Assembly: GCF_030445035.2 (NCBI RefSeq)
Contig: NC_080673.1
Location: 203,132,726 to 203,196,725, forward strand
From: Dasypus novemcinctus
Taxonomy: Eukaryota > Chordata > Mammalia > Cingulata > Dasypodidae
Direction of reading: 5' to 3'
DNA: 64,000 nt
The stretch's first letter is position 1. Every line of letters begins with the position of its first letter. The notes under the pieces were generated by a model. The model saw only the letters and a list, made by a program, of their open reading frames with translations. It did no database searches and had not been told where the DNA came from. A program made the position numbers and the translations under genes. Positions 12,290-23,575 of the stretch are shown here, piece after piece.

Positions 12290-12545
12290 CAGGTACAGAG
12301 GTGAGCATTTTTTCAACAAATGTGTGTTGAATGTTTACCATGCACCTGGCTGGCCCTGCTCAGGGGCTAGGGACAGAGGGGTGGAGAGCACGTTCAAAGC
12401 CTCTGCCATCTGAGTTCCTCCTCCCCAAAACCTCTAAGGTCTGTTTTACGGTTTCCATTTTACAGATAACTGAGGCTCAGAGAGGTTAAGCGACTTGCCT
12501 AAGGCCACACAGCTGGCAAATGGAACCACCTGAATTCGAACAAGC
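12290..12545 (-). repeat. MIR SINE, near full length
   Basis: Reverse 3' part (atttgtgttg-like; 'gtttaccatgcacctggc'), then the reverse core: 'cattttacagataactgagg', 'ctcagagaggttaagcgact', 'tgcctaaggccacacagctg'. A second insertion close to the preceding MIR, in the same orientation. Confidence 0.75.
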
Positions 12546-12628
12546 GCCTGATTCGAAGGACCTCCCATTCATGAGGGATGACACATTTTAGGAGTCCAAG
12601 TTTAAATCGGCAGTAACCTAAGGTAGGG

Positions 12629-13240
12629 TGTCTGAGTTTGCTAAAGGCAGCTGGGAGCCACGCACCAGAACTGGGTTGGCCTTTACAATGGGAATTTATT
12701 ACGGTGAAAGCTCATGGCCCTGAGGCCGAGAAAGCGGCCAAGTCAGGGCGTCATCAGAGCTGCAGGCGAGCCTGGGCGCCTGCCGCTCCGGGGCACAGTG
12801 GCGGCTCCCCAGCCCGCGTCTCTCCTCCAGGCTTGCCCTCCAGGCTCGCTTTCTCCCCGAGCTCAGCTGCGGGCCATCAGGCAGAGGCCTCGTCTCTCCC
12901 CTCCCCTCCAGGCCCCTCTCTCGGCCTCTGGGGGCCCCTCTCCGCGCCTCTGCGCCCCGCTGAGTGCAGCCTCCGGCCTCCGGGCCCCTCGCTCAGCCTC
13001 TCTGGATTCTCTGTCTCTGCCGCTGGTTTCGGAGTGAGTCTGTGACTGCGGCTTTTTCTCTGTCCCATTTATAAAGGACTCCAGCCAGGGGCCCGACACC
13101 CACCCTGGGTCACGCCCCGCTGAAGTTCTCCCATCAAAGCCCCCCCCAGCTGAACCCAATCCAATCCAAGGGTCCCGCGCCCACACGAAAGGATTAGCTT
13201 TAGATACAGGATCTTTTCTGGATCCACAGAAAGCTTCCAA
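12629..13240 (-). mobile_element. Xenarthran LTR-like element, GC-rich
   Basis: Left edge gtgtctgagtttgctaaagg and 'gttggcctttacaatgggaa tttattacggtgaaagctca' resemble the antisense 3' end of mammalian LTR elements, where a poly(A) signal (antisense tttatt) sits near the end. Followed by a CT/GC-rich body with short imperfect 'ctctcggcctctgggg'-like repeats, then 'catttataaaggactccagc'. I recall similar sequences in sloth/armadillo DNA but cannot name the family. No clear target duplication. Confidence 0.5.
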
Positions 13241-13795
13241 CTGTCACATAGGGGGAGCTGAAGGTTCCTTTTATGCCTTTCGGCAGCCTTATTCTAGGCC
13301 CAGCGCCAGCAGCTTGGAGAGGGAGCGGCGGGCGCGGGATGCGGGCATGACTATGCGTGGTCTTGGCTTCCAGCAACTCCCGGTCTAAGGAGGGAGCCCC
13401 AGACCCCGGCACTGAGATCCCAGCGATGCCAGGCCCCTTTCCAGGCGTGCGCTGACTAAGCAGCCCCGGAGGACAGGCTCAGGGTTGGCCTGCATTCCAG
13501 CTCTGGGCCTGTCACTCCCCTGCTGTGTGACTCAGGACCAGGCCCTACCCTCTCTGGTCTTTGGAGCCCAGTGAGTTGAGGCTCTTCCAGCCTGACGTTG
13601 GTGCTCCCAGCCTGGTGAGTGGGAGGCTGGGAGGACATAGTCCTCCCTCGGGTTTGTCCCAGTTACACAGGGCCCTCTAAGGCAGCCTCAGTGAGCCTGC
13701 CTGCTTGGAACCTGGGAAGGGGCACAGAGAGCAAGGGAGGGAGAGGGATGGTTCCCCACCAAGCCGGGACAGCAGCACAGCTGCTGTGATGAAGC
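13241..13795. other. No feature recognised
   Basis: Mixed-composition DNA with no gene-like frame of note. A weak MIR-like segment (tgcattccagctctgggcct, 'cactcccctgctgtgtgact') lies near 13490-13545. Confidence 0.4.
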
Positions 13796-14060
13796 TTAGG
13801 GGCTCTGTGCACGGGCTTGGGGCCAGAAGCCCTGGGCTTGACTCCAGACACTGCCACCAACAAGCTGTGTGGCCTTGGCCAAGTCACTCCACCTCTCTGA
13901 GCCTCGGTTTCTGCATCCACAAAACGGCAATGATATTTGCAGGGAAGCTGGCACAGTGTGATGAAGCTGATGATAATGGACAGTTTGGCATACCAACTAC
14001 CATTCAGGCTCACCTACCATGTGACAAGGCGTGCAGCACACAGTAGGTGCTCCATAATGG
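13796..14060 (+). repeat. MIR SINE, near full length
   Basis: Forward MIR: 'cttggccaagtcactccacc', 'tctctgagcctcggtttctg', and the 3' 'cacacagtaggtgctccata' end are all present. Confidence 0.85.
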
Positions 14061-14179
14061 CAACCCATATGTATGTGGAGAGAAAGAGAGCCTCTGGAGG
14101 GCAGGGGCTGGATGGGCACTGAGCGTCCCCTTCTGTATCGGGAATCGTGTGACTGGCTGATCTGAAGTGACATTACAGT

Positions 14180-14312
14180 TACTTACAGATCTGTCATTTC
14201 ATCCTCAGAATGACCTGCAGGGGAGAGACAACACCCCCCAGGCCGCCCATTCGGCGGGTGGGACAGGAGGGGTGACTCGACTTGCTCGAGGTCACACAGC
14301 GTGCAGGTTGCC
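14180..14312 (-). repeat. MIR SINE fragment
   Basis: Reverse MIR remnant: 'cattacagttacttacagat', then 'gacttgctcgaggtcacaca' and 'gcgtgcaggttgccaagcca'. Strongly diverged. Confidence 0.5.
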
Positions 14313-14960
14313 AAGCCAGAGCGCGCACACAGCCCCGCTCCCGTGGGCGTCCCCCCCGCTGGCCTCTGCCCGCGCCGCTCTGCGCGTGTCCTCAGTCCCT
14401 TTGGCAGGTTTCGTGGGCTTGGCCCGGGAACCTGCCCCACCAGGCCTCGGCTCTGCAGGGCGAGGAAGTAAAAATAACCCTGGCAGAGGGGGCGGCGGGG
14501 CTGCGGGCGGCACGCATGCCTTTCCCGTGACTCGGCCCGCCGAGGCCAGGCCCGCCCCGAGCGCGCGCCGGGGGCCGGGGGCGGGCAGCGCGGGGCCCGG
14601 GCCAGCCGCTCCGCCTGGAGGGCGCCCACGCCGCCACCTCGTGACGGGGCCCAGAGGGGTCAGCCTAGGCTCCCGAGGCCTCCTGCCCAGCCCGGGGCGG
14701 CCCAGGAAGGCTTCCAGAAAGAGCTCACGTGGGAGGACAAAGTCATTCGAAGAGGGAGGGCAAGGGCGTTCCAGGCGGGGGACCGGTGCCCGCCCGGGCG
14801 GGGTGACGGACACGGCCCACCGGAGGGTGCGAGGAGCTGGGTGCCTCCGGGAGGGGGTGCCTGTCGGGGCGGGAGGCAGCAGGCAGGCCCCCTTCCGGGG
14901 GGCAGGAGGGGACCACGGGGCCGTGGGGAGCCGAGGGAGGCTGTGTGTCAGGTACACCAT
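14313..14960. promoter_or_regulatory. Small CpG-rich segment
   Basis: CpG dinucleotides are dense, especially 14470-14645 (gagcgcgcgccgggggccgg and neighbours), against CpG-poorer flanks. It may be a minor CpG island, such as an alternative promoter or enhancer. The 332-codon plus frame crossing it (14167-15165) begins inside a MIR, has no known domain and is probably fortuitous. Confidence 0.4.
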
Positions 14961-15383
14961 GATCAGATTGGCCTCTGAGGAAGACAGAGGCTTCCAGAAC
15001 TCACACCCAGGACCCTTCCATCTGACTCCCAAGAGCCCTCCTGCAGCAGGTGCGGCTCGAGCCTCGTTTGCCACTTCCGAGCACAGGGGCATGACTTCCG
15101 GGGTCCGGCACTTGAGACTCTTCCAGAAGGCTCTCTCTCTGGTTGTGGGAATTAAAGCCCCCTAACCCTGCGTTCCCCTCCAGGAGCCTCAACCTGACCG
15201 CCAGGAGCTGGCATGCCGACAGCCCAGCTTCCAGGCCCCTTGGGTGGGAGACCCGGGAGGGGGTGTCCTATGCGCTCTCCCAGAGCTCCCCGGTGGGGCT
15301 CGGCTGCAGGTGCTCACGTGGCACTTGGCCTGCCCCAGGCCCTGACCAGCCTTCCCTGGGACCCCCTCCTGCGTTCATGTCTA
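14961..15383. other. No feature recognised
   Basis: Ordinary GC-rich DNA with no convincing gene or repeat. Confidence 0.4.
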
Positions 15384-16275
15384 ACAGCTGCTGTGACGAG
15401 TGACCACAGACGGGGCAGCTTCACCAGCACACGTTTATTATGTCACGGGCCTGGAGATGCGAAGCCTGACACTGGGTCTCGCTGGCCTAAAATCCAGGTG
15501 TTGGCAGGACCGGCTCCTTCTGGAGGCCCCAGGGGAGAAACCCTTTCCTGGCCTTTTGTAGCTCCTGGAAGTCGCCTGCCTTCCTGTGCGCTTGGCTCCT
15601 TCCTCCACCTTCCAAGCCAGAGGAGACGGGTCGAGTTGTTCTCATGATACATCTCTCTGCCCTACTCTTCTGTCCTTGTCTACATTATTTTTTTAAGATT
15701 TATTTATTTCTACCCCCACCCCTCTTTGTTTGCACTCGTTGTCTGCTCCCTGTGTCTGCTCGTTGTGTGCTCTGTGTGTCTCCTTGTCTTCTTTTAGGAG
15801 GCACTGGGAACCGAACCCGGAACCTCCCATGTGGGAGGGAGGTACCCAATTGCTTGAGCCACAACCACTCCTTGCTTGTTGTGGTTTCTTATTGTGTCTC
15901 CTCGTTGCATCATCTAGTTGCATCAGCTCATTGCCTCAGCCCGCTGTCTTGCTCGACTTCTTTAGGAGGCACCGGGAACTGAACCTGAGACCTCCCATGT
16001 GGGAGGCAGATGCCCAACTGCTTGAGCCATATCCGATCCTCCTGTCCTCTCTTCCACTTGTAAGGATTTGGTGACCACAGAGGGTCCAACCAGATAATCC
16101 AGGATGATCTCCCATCTCAAGGTCCACAAACGTCATCACACCTGCCAAGACCTTTGCCATGTGTGGCCACACAGCCACAGGCTCCGGGAATTGGGCAGGA
16201 GCCACGACTCTGTTGACCGCATGTCCCTAATCTACTGTTTGCACTTGAATCCAGGCCCAGGTCTTTTCATGGAGG
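15384..16275 (-). mobile_element. MLT1-like MaLR LTR, interrupted by a SINE
   Basis: Left part (gtgaccacagacggggcagc, 'cacgtttattatgtcacggg', 'aaaatccaggtgttggcagg') and right part ('tccacttgtaaggatttggt', 'gtgggagg'-free block, 'aaactaagacacc' end) read as the antisense of an MLT1-type LTR: poly(A) region at the left, 5' end at the right. A SINE at 15687-16039 splits it. Old and without internal genes. Confidence 0.55.
15687..16039 (-). mobile_element. DAS-type SINE, dimeric form
   Basis: Contains two antisense tRNA-like heads (gaaccgaacccggaacctcc near 15808 and 'aactgaacctgagacctccc' near 15977), as in the 4908-5274 element. Flanks share ctcttctgtcct/tcctgtcctctctt-like sequence. Confidence 0.8.
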
Positions 16276-16539
16276 TCCCAAACTAAGACACCCCAGCTCT
16301 AATCCTGAACCCCTCTCCTCCCCCATGGCGCAGCTCTGGGGTGTCGGCACTGAGCCCTCTTTCCTGAAGGTCTTGGCAGTTCGGCCTCTGAGCAGATACT
16401 GGGTTTTGCTGACCCTTTGCGGCGCGTCACTTTCCCCAAGGTGCTGCCTCCTGGTCAAGGGGCTGCCCACTGCGCCATGGAGTCTCCAAGGCGACCGAGG
16501 CAGAAAACCAGGCGGAGAGTGAAGCCACTCACGGGACAG

Positions 16540-16745
16540 GGAAAGAGGCCTGGGTTTTGGCCTCAGTCGGAGCTGGGTTCAAATCCTGTCTCTGCAGCTT
16601 ACTTGCTCTGGGACCCTGGGCAACTTGACTGTCCTTTCGGAGCCTCAGTTTCCCCACCTGACAAAGGAGGTGATTTACGTCAACTTCCCGCTGCAGGCAA
16701 CACCTGTCGCAACCAGCCCTTTGCCTGATTGCTGAAATAAATTGA
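16540..16745 (+). repeat. MIR SINE
   Basis: Forward MIR: 'ctgggttcaaatcctgtctc tgcagcttacttgctctggg', then 'ggagcctcagtttccccacc'. Confidence 0.8.
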
Positions 16746-18239
16746 ACGATCTGTTCTCGTGCCTTTTAAGTATTAAACTAAACATACTCCCCGTGAATAT
16801 TGTTTGCTATTCTTCTTGGTCATGTGACTAGACAGAATGTTTTTCCAGCATTTTTCAAAAGAGCTGGGAGTTTTCTCATCGTTCCTGAATGTTTTTGTTG
16901 TCACTTTGCCTTTTCTATTTTGCTTTCCAGAAGACGGGCTGAAGGAACACGGACTCTGCAGAACAACCAGGCAGCTTTCAGACAACGACGTGACCTGCAG
17001 AGCACGCTGGGGCTGCCTAGCATCTCGGACCCCGCCCGGGAGCGGACCCCACTGCCGGGTGGCACGCTCCCTGCCGCCGAGAGAGCTGAGCCAGGCGCTG
17101 CGGCCTGGGCTCCGCAGTGGTGACGCTAGAGAACGGTCCCCTGGGAGTTCCCGAAGCACACTGAGAGGCACCGTGGTGGGGAATGCTGGAGAGGAGATGC
17201 CTGCAGGAGAAGGGGAGCCGCGGAGCGGGAGCCAGCGGCCCATCCAGTGCGGCCGCTGCTTTCAGGCTGTGCACCTTGGGGCCAGGAGCTGTGCCTCTCT
17301 GCTTCCGTCAAATGGCACCCTGACACCTCCTCCATAGGATCAACTCAGGCCGCCGTGGGCCCTCGATAAATGCTAGTTTTCACCGCGTCCCAGGCCTCTG
17401 TGGCTGTTATGTAAATGGCAGGCAAGCGGATCAGGCTAAGTAAACAAGGCTGGGACACCCTCTTGCAAATGAGGAAGGAGTGAGCCTACTTGCCCGGCCC
17501 GGAGGCAGCATGTAGGCCCAGGGCCGAGCCACTCTCCAGCCCGTGGCTCCCGCCAGCTGTCCGTTGAACGGGCAAAGTTCAAGGGAAGGGGGTGGCTTTT
17601 GGAGGGAAAGCTGGAGGACAGGCCTGGCAGGGGGGAGAAGCGGGGGCACGAGGTCAGGGGATTGGGGGGCCGGAGGGACCCTGCAGGAGGACACGGGCGT
17701 TCCCTTGCCCTCTCTGGGCTCCGATCAGCACTCGGGTGTGACGTGTAGGGCAGCTGGGTCGTTCCCCTCCAAGGGCCCGTGTGTGGGGGGGCAGGTGGGA
17801 CATCCAGGCAGGTTCTGACAGCTCCATGGGCCTGCGCGACCCCCCAGCCACCCACCGTGTGGACATGCCTCTGGGGACTCTTCTCCCTGGAGGGCTCACA
17901 CACGGGAGGCAGGGGTAAGTTACAGATGGAGAGTCATTCAGCAAACATTCGCCCTGCAGCGGGGCAGGCTGCGTGGCGGGAGCTTCACCCGAGGCGTCCC
18001 CCCACTCGAAGTCACCTCTTTCTGGAGGATGCCAGATTCCTGCCGAGGATACTGAAGCACTGTCATCAGACTATGAAATAATTATGGCGTTTAAACTTCA
18101 ATAATGATAATGTCCATTTTAATATAGATCAATTATATCTGTTTCCCCAGCAAACATCAAAGCATCGCCAGCTGTTAGCAGCAATTCTGTCTTTCAAGAC
18201 TGACCCGAAAGCATCTGTGAACCTCTGGCACCCTCGGAT
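16746..18239. other. No gene recognised
   Basis: Unique-looking DNA. Frames such as 16837-17337 plus (166 codons) and 17436-17903 minus overlap others and show no family. A short MIR 3'-like piece (gccctcgataaatgctag) is at about 17358. Confidence 0.4.
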
Positions 18240-18800
18240 CTTCCTTTCCTCGATCTGTAAATATTTCCTCTGAGCACCTGCAGTGTGCGAGGCTTGGAAG
18301 GCAGCGGTGAGTGAAGCAGGACAGGACACCGCCTGCCCTCGGGCAGCCGACTTTAGAGACAGGGAGAAAGAACACAGACAAACATAAAATGAAGCATGTG
18401 ATAATTCGTGCTACGGAGAAAAACCAAAACACAGCAGGTGGGCGGCTGGCAGGTGTGTGCTGCTTTATGACCAAGGAAGATTTTTACCACCTAGCCAGGC
18501 AGGTGTGTGGGATAAGGGTGGTCCAGGCTGAAGGAACAGCAATGCAAGGACCCTGAGGCCAGCTGCACTTGGCAAGATTGCAACGGAGATGGAAAGGCCA
18601 AGATGGCTACTGCAGGGGGCCGGGGCGGGTCAGCCGGTGCCTGGTGGAAGGGGTCAGATCATTTCTTGACCTCTTGGGCACAGAAAGGACATTGACCTTT
18701 ATTCAGCATGACGTGGGAAACCCCTGGAGGGTTTGGGGCAGGAGGGTGGGGGGATCTGATGTCCTCTTCTCCACCACCCTGGCTGCTGGGATGAGAAGAG
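18240..18800 (+). repeat. Ancient mammalian interspersed repeat, family unassigned
   Basis: Carries phrases common in old mammalian repeats: 'cacctgcagtgtgcgaggct', 'acaccgcctgccctcgggca', 'ggaacagcaatgcaaggacc ctgaggccag', 'gggaaacccctggagggttt'. I recognise the type but not the exact family. A related copy lies at 33830-34640. Confidence 0.5.
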
Positions 18801-19225
18801 ACTGAGGGGTGGGGGAGCGGAAGCCCACTTTATGTGCAGCCCAAATCCAATTCCAAAAGCATTTTCAAGCTTTCCTATTTTGCTGAAGGTTTGGCGGGAA
18901 AATGGAAGGGAACTTACACAGCAAATACCCAGCAAAAAAAACACACAAAGATAGGGAAGATATTAAAAAAAAAAAAAAAAAAAACCAGCAAAGAGGCCCC
19001 TTCGCCTTTAAGCACCTCCGCTCCTTTCTGAACGTGTTTCCACACCTGTTTGGCTCGGTTTCCCCCCTCCCCTTTCTTCATCCAAAGTCTCTTGCTGCCA
19101 AACAAAGCTTCCTGCAAGCCCCAGGAAATGACAAGTATCACGCTCATCATCGCCAACATTATCACCACCAGCCGATCTTGTAGCTCAGATTTTGCGCCAT
19201 CAGTGGACAAGACATTTGCACAGCT
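18801..19225. other. Unassigned; 19-bp A run
   Basis: Contains an uninterrupted A tract at about 18965-18984 and nothing else I can name. The tract could be a retroposon tail, but no element is evident upstream. Confidence 0.4.
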
Positions 19226-19375
19226 CCTCCTCCTCCCTCGGAACCCCCAGCCTGCTCGGAGGTGGTGTTCTTATCCTCAGACCTGTTTTACAGGTAGGAA
19301 AGCTAGACTCAGAGAGGCGCCGGGACTTTGCCCCAGGCTAGGTGGCTGGCAAGCAGGTGAGCCTGTCTCGGGAAC
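19226..19375 (-). repeat. MIR SINE fragment
   Basis: Reverse MIR: 'cctgttttacaggtaggaaa gctagactcagagaggcgcc', then 'ccccaggctaggtggctggc'. Confidence 0.55.
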
Positions 19376-19834
19376 TTGGGCGTTAAGGTACATGCAGCCT
19401 CAACTGGGCACAGGTGGCGAAGCCTCCCTAGGCGTCTGCACACGGGTGAACCCACAAAGGCAACCACCAGCACCCCTTTTCTCTGCGTTTTCACGGCGGC
19501 CGGGGCGTGACCAAGTGCAGCAGAGGAGACTCGAGGACGGCCTGGAGGCACCCCGGGCTCTGGAGTCCATCCCGGGGCGCCTGGCGCCAGCTTCTAACCA
19601 CCAGCCGCCGCCGCCCCGGGACGCGGCCTCACAAAAGCCGTCTTCAGCTGTCCACTGGGCCGAGACTCCCGGGCCTGTGGGGCCAGCGGGAGCCGCGGGG
19701 ATCCTCTCCCTCCAGGCGCGCCAGGGGCTTCTGTCTGTCCTACAGGGACCCCAGCCCAGGCACCACAACCTCTGGGTCCATCCCGTCTCCGGACACCTGT
19801 GGCTGTTTGAAGCGGAGGGAGCACTGCGGGGGGA
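19376..19834. other. No gene recognised
   Basis: GC-rich, with overlapping open frames on both strands (19050-19925 plus, 291 codons; 19400-19885 minus). The plus frame crosses a MIR and shows no domain, so I do not call it a gene. Confidence 0.4.
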
Positions 19835-20015
19835 GTGGGGAGAGCTGGGGTCCAGTTCTTGGCCCAAGGACCTTGGATGCGTCATTTTACCTCCCTGGGC
19901 TTCAGCGTCCTCGCCTGTGGAGTAGGGACTCGCGGGGCGGCGGGGGAGGTTGATGAGATAGCCCAGGTAGACGGTCTAGCCTAGGACCTGCACGTCGTAG
20001 GTGCTCAGGGAGAGC
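19835..20015 (+). repeat. MIR SINE
   Basis: Forward MIR: 'ggtccagttcttggcccaag', 'gcgtcattttacctccctgg', then 3' 'cctgcacgtcgtaggtgctc'. Confidence 0.65.
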
Positions 20016-20459
20016 CTCGCTGCTGACAGCCTTCCCGGAGGGAAGCCACAGGAGGCAACAAGTGTCCTCAACGTTCTTTCTCCCTCCCTTGGGGTGTGTG
20101 GCATCAACTCCGTTTTATCAGAGGGGGTGAGAGGCCACCCAAGGCCAGTCGACTGCCGCAGCAGAAGCCTGCAACTGCCCGCGGGAGGTGCCTTTCCGGG
20201 GGCACTAAAGGGAGCTGCTTTCTCTTTTCCCGGTAGGAGTCCCAGAAGCACAGGCAGCACGGACGCCTTTGCGAGGGAGGAGGGGAAGCCCCGAGAGGGC
20301 CCCCCCTCCACAGCCAGGCGCTCAGGGCTGGGAGCTAGCCTTCCTCACCTTGACCCTCCCAGGGCACAGGCCAGACCACATGTGCCCAGTCCAACCTTGC
20401 TGAATAGACAAATGCGTTACTCCGTAGCACACCTGCCCCAGATGGACCTTTCCTATCTG

Positions 20460-20845
20460 CACTAAGAGTAAAGTCCAAGCTCCCGGCCACCGCCCCCAAG
20501 GCCTGGCCCGTCTGCTCACACGTGCTCTCCCCCGCCCGCTTCTCCAGCGCTATCTGGACTCCTCCAGTGACACCTGAGTGCTTTCAGTTTCTCAGCGCAC
20601 AAGACCTTTCCTGCCTCAGGACCTTTGTACATGCTGTCCCTCTGCCTGGAACATCCCGCTCAGCCTGACCTGTCCCCATCATGAAGGGCTGGGCCCTTCT
20701 CTTTCCTGAAGGCTCAGCCTGAGTAGCAGCCTTTTGCTGACACCACAGTTAAACAGATTCCCTGGCTTGGGCTGTAAGTCCCCTGGAGCCAGGCTCGCTT
20801 TACTCCCCAGTGCCTGCCACGAGGCTGGCACGGTACCTGCCCCAC
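20460..20845 (+). repeat. L2 LINE 3' region
   Basis: Typical L2 phrases in order: 'agagtaaagtccaagctccc', 'ccccaaggcctggcccgtct', 'ctcaggacctttgtacatgc tgtccctctgcctggaacat', and 'taagtcccctggagccaggc'. L2 is an ancient, extinct LINE; only the 3' end survives here. Confidence 0.85.
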
Positions 20846-20849
20846 TGCG

Positions 20850-21115
20850 CACAAGGTGTCTCGAATGAGTGAGAGCAAGGCTGGAAGGGAAGAGAGCAAG
20901 ACTTGGGGTTGACGGGACCTGGGTTTGCTTGCTGGCCCGCGCACATACTAGCTGAACTGTGAACTTGGGCAGATGACTTCACAATTCTCCGAGCCTCAGT
21001 TTCCCAATCTGTAAGAAAAAGACAGAATAGTTCCTCCCTTCCCAGGAGGACTGCATGAGCTAACAAGTGCAGCATGTATAGCCAGGAGCATAGTAGGTGC
21101 TCAACCGAGAGCACC
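20850..21115 (+). repeat. MIR SINE, near full length
   Basis: Forward MIR: 'gagcaagacttggggttgac', 'gacctgggtttgcttgctgg', 'ctccgagcctcagtttccca', and the tail 'catagtaggtgctcaaccga'. Confidence 0.85.
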
Positions 21116-21644
21116 ATGCACTATCAAAGTCCTCTGCTCACGTACACGGAGTCCCTGGGCGGCAGTGCGGTCCCACAGGCTGGGTCCCGCACTCCCCAGG
21201 CCCCCAGCCTACAGCCCGGGGCTGGTCCACAGGGTGTGAATCAAACACCTCGTGTCCTGGCGAAGCCCTGTGCACTTTGTGCTCGGAGGAAAAGCCCCAT
21301 TTCCTGCAATCCTTGCCTGGCTGGGATCCGCTGGGATCCTCACGTGGAAAGATGCAAGAACTTGTCTGGCCCAAGACTTCGAGAGCAGTGGAGAGGCTCT
21401 GGGCCAACCTCAGGGTTCCCAGGGGTGGGACTGGGACCTGCTTCTCTGAATGGGGTCCCCTCCTATGCCTTTCCTGCCCCTCCCATAGCAGGGCAGTGGG
21501 GAAGCCCCGCTTTGGGGAGAAAAAGGGGTTCTCTTCTAGCTCCTACTCCAGGCTTGGATGGGGATGTTGGTCTCCACCAGGAAGCATCTGGGTGCTTACC
21601 TGGTGGTGGTTCTTACCTGTCTAAAAAGGTGACCCAGGTGGAAT
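21116..21644. other. No gene recognised
   Basis: Frames of 175 and 243 codons overlap on the same strand in different registers. Neither has a known domain, and the longer one runs into the following MIR. Confidence 0.4.
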
Positions 21645-21800
21645 TTAATGAAACAGTGTGGCACTGTAGCAGAGCTGGAATCAAATCCTGGCTCTGCCAC
21701 TTAGCAGCGGCATGTCCTGAAGCAAGCCATCAGCTTTTCCTGAGCCCCTTGTCTGGAACTGTAAAATGGGGCTCACCTCTACCCTGCTGGCTCTGCTGGG
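21645..21800 (+). repeat. MIR SINE
   Basis: Forward MIR: 'ctggaatcaaatcctggctc tgccacttagcag', then 'ctggaactgtaaaatggggc'. Confidence 0.85.
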
Positions 21801-22694
21801 GTTAGAGGCAAGTGGGTCAAGCCCCTGGCCCATGACATGGGGTCAGAAACAGGAGTTGGGACTGTGAGTGTTGGCTGAGAGCTGAGGGTTTGTACAGACT
21901 TTTTTTATCAACATGTAGTTCTGCTGAAATTTTGTTTCCAAGTTCACAGTAAAAAAAAAAAAAAAGAACAGGAAGGGCCTTTTGAAATCCTCCCTTGCTG
22001 AGCAGATGGAGAAACAGAGGCGCAGAGAGCGAGGACTCCCCAAGGTCGTGGAGCCAAGGTCACCTGCTGTCTAACCGCCCGGGCAGCACGCTCTGTACAA
22101 CACCACATAGCCTCATCCCCGCTGTTCACTGCACGTTACAAAACCACTGTGGCTGGCACCCCCGGGCTCCTCGCTCGCCTCCAGGACATCCGAGCCCAAG
22201 GGCATTTGGAGTCATAGCCTTTCTGCGGACTGGCTGTCGTGCCCTCGTGCAGGACTTCAAGAGCCGAGACAGGTGGTCTTTGGACTGGGGAAGTGCAATG
22301 GAGACCGAGAAGGTTTCTTTTTAGAAAATGCAGAGGGGAGGTCCCAGGCTTCTACTCCACGTGTGCTTTCATGCCACAGTCCCCTGGCCACTTTGCCTTC
22401 CGGGGGACCTGAGCCCACAAGGGCTCAAAGGCCACTGCTCTCCTGGAGAGTTGGAGTCTGCTGGTCAATACCAGGGGCCCTGCGGAGGCCCCGGCAGGGC
22501 TGCACCGAGCCACATCCCTGAGTGCTCCTGTGCAGCTGGTTTGTTTTCTGCCTTGCAAATGTCCCTTCGGTCATTTACCTTCCCAATGGAAGAGCGGCCT
22601 TGGGCCCTGGGGCACAGAAGTGAGCACAGAAGTGCAAGACGCCTGCTCTCCTGGGAGGGGAGTCTTGTGAGGGGGGGTGTTAACAAACACGGAG
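21801..22694. other. No gene recognised
   Basis: Contains a 16-bp A run at about 21950 and weak MIR-like sequence (gagcagatggagaaacagag) near 22000. No convincing coding sequence. Confidence 0.4.
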
Positions 22695-23108
22695 GGAGGC
22701 CGACGTGGCTCAACAGGTAGAGCCTCATCCTACCACATGGGAGGTCCAGGGTTCAAACCCAGGGCCTCCTGACCCACGTGGCGAGCTGGCCCATGCGCAG
22801 TGCTGATGTGCACAAGGAGTGCCGTGCCATGCGGGAGTGTCCCCCACGTAGGGGAGCCCCACGTGCAAGGATTGCACCCCGTTAGGAGAGCAGCCCAGCA
22901 CGAAAAATACACAGCCTGCCCAGGAGTGGTTTTGCACACACAGAGAGCTGATGCAGCAAGATGACACAACAAAAAGAGCCACAGATCCCTGGTGCCACTG
23001 ACAAGAATGCAAGCGGACACAGAAGAACACACAGAGAATAACTGACACAGGCAGCAGACAACGCGGGGGAAGAGGAGAGAAATAAATAAAAAATAAAATC
23101 TTAAAACA
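22695..23108 (+). mobile_element. DAS-type SINE, full length
   Basis: Head 'ggaggccgacgtggctcaac aggtagagcctcatcctacc' with the B box 'agggttcaaacccagggcct', then body and an A/T tail (aaataaataaaaaataaaat). Flanking aacaaacacgg/aacaaacatag suggests an imperfect target duplication. Confidence 0.93.
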
Positions 23109-23575
23109 AACAAACATAGAAACAAGGTAATTTCAGATACTGATAAGAGCTGTGAATAAAGGAACAAAACAATGGGGTAGCCTCATGCCTGGGATAGTCG
23201 GCTCCTCTGTTTCTTTTTTCAGCTCCTCTAAACTGGGGGTCAGGGAACGTGCGTCTGAACAGGTGAATGAGCAGGAACTGGCTATGCAGAGATGGGAAGA
23301 ATGTTCCTGCACATGCAAGGGCCCTGAGGTGCGCCTCCAGCCAGTCAAGGCCTTCCAGGACTTTCATCAAAACCATCTGAGGGACAGGAGGGTATTTTGT
23401 TAAGGAAACAAAGTAATCAAGACCGTTGAATTCTTTAATCTGTCACCTTTTATCCCCCTCCAAATCCTACTACTTTTAGCTAATTTCTATTCAGTTTAAA
23501 GACCCCTTCTCCCAAGAAGCCTTTTGGATCACTAGATGGTGGTTCATAAAAGCTGGGCCGAGCTCTCTGGGCTCA

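Noticed and set aside
14167-15165. 332-codon plus-strand frame
   Set aside because: Starts within a MIR, crosses a CpG-rich segment, and has no recognisable domain or exon structure.
19050-19925. 291-codon plus-strand frame
   Set aside because: Runs through a MIR and GC-rich DNA, overlaps comparable minus frames, and contains no known motif.
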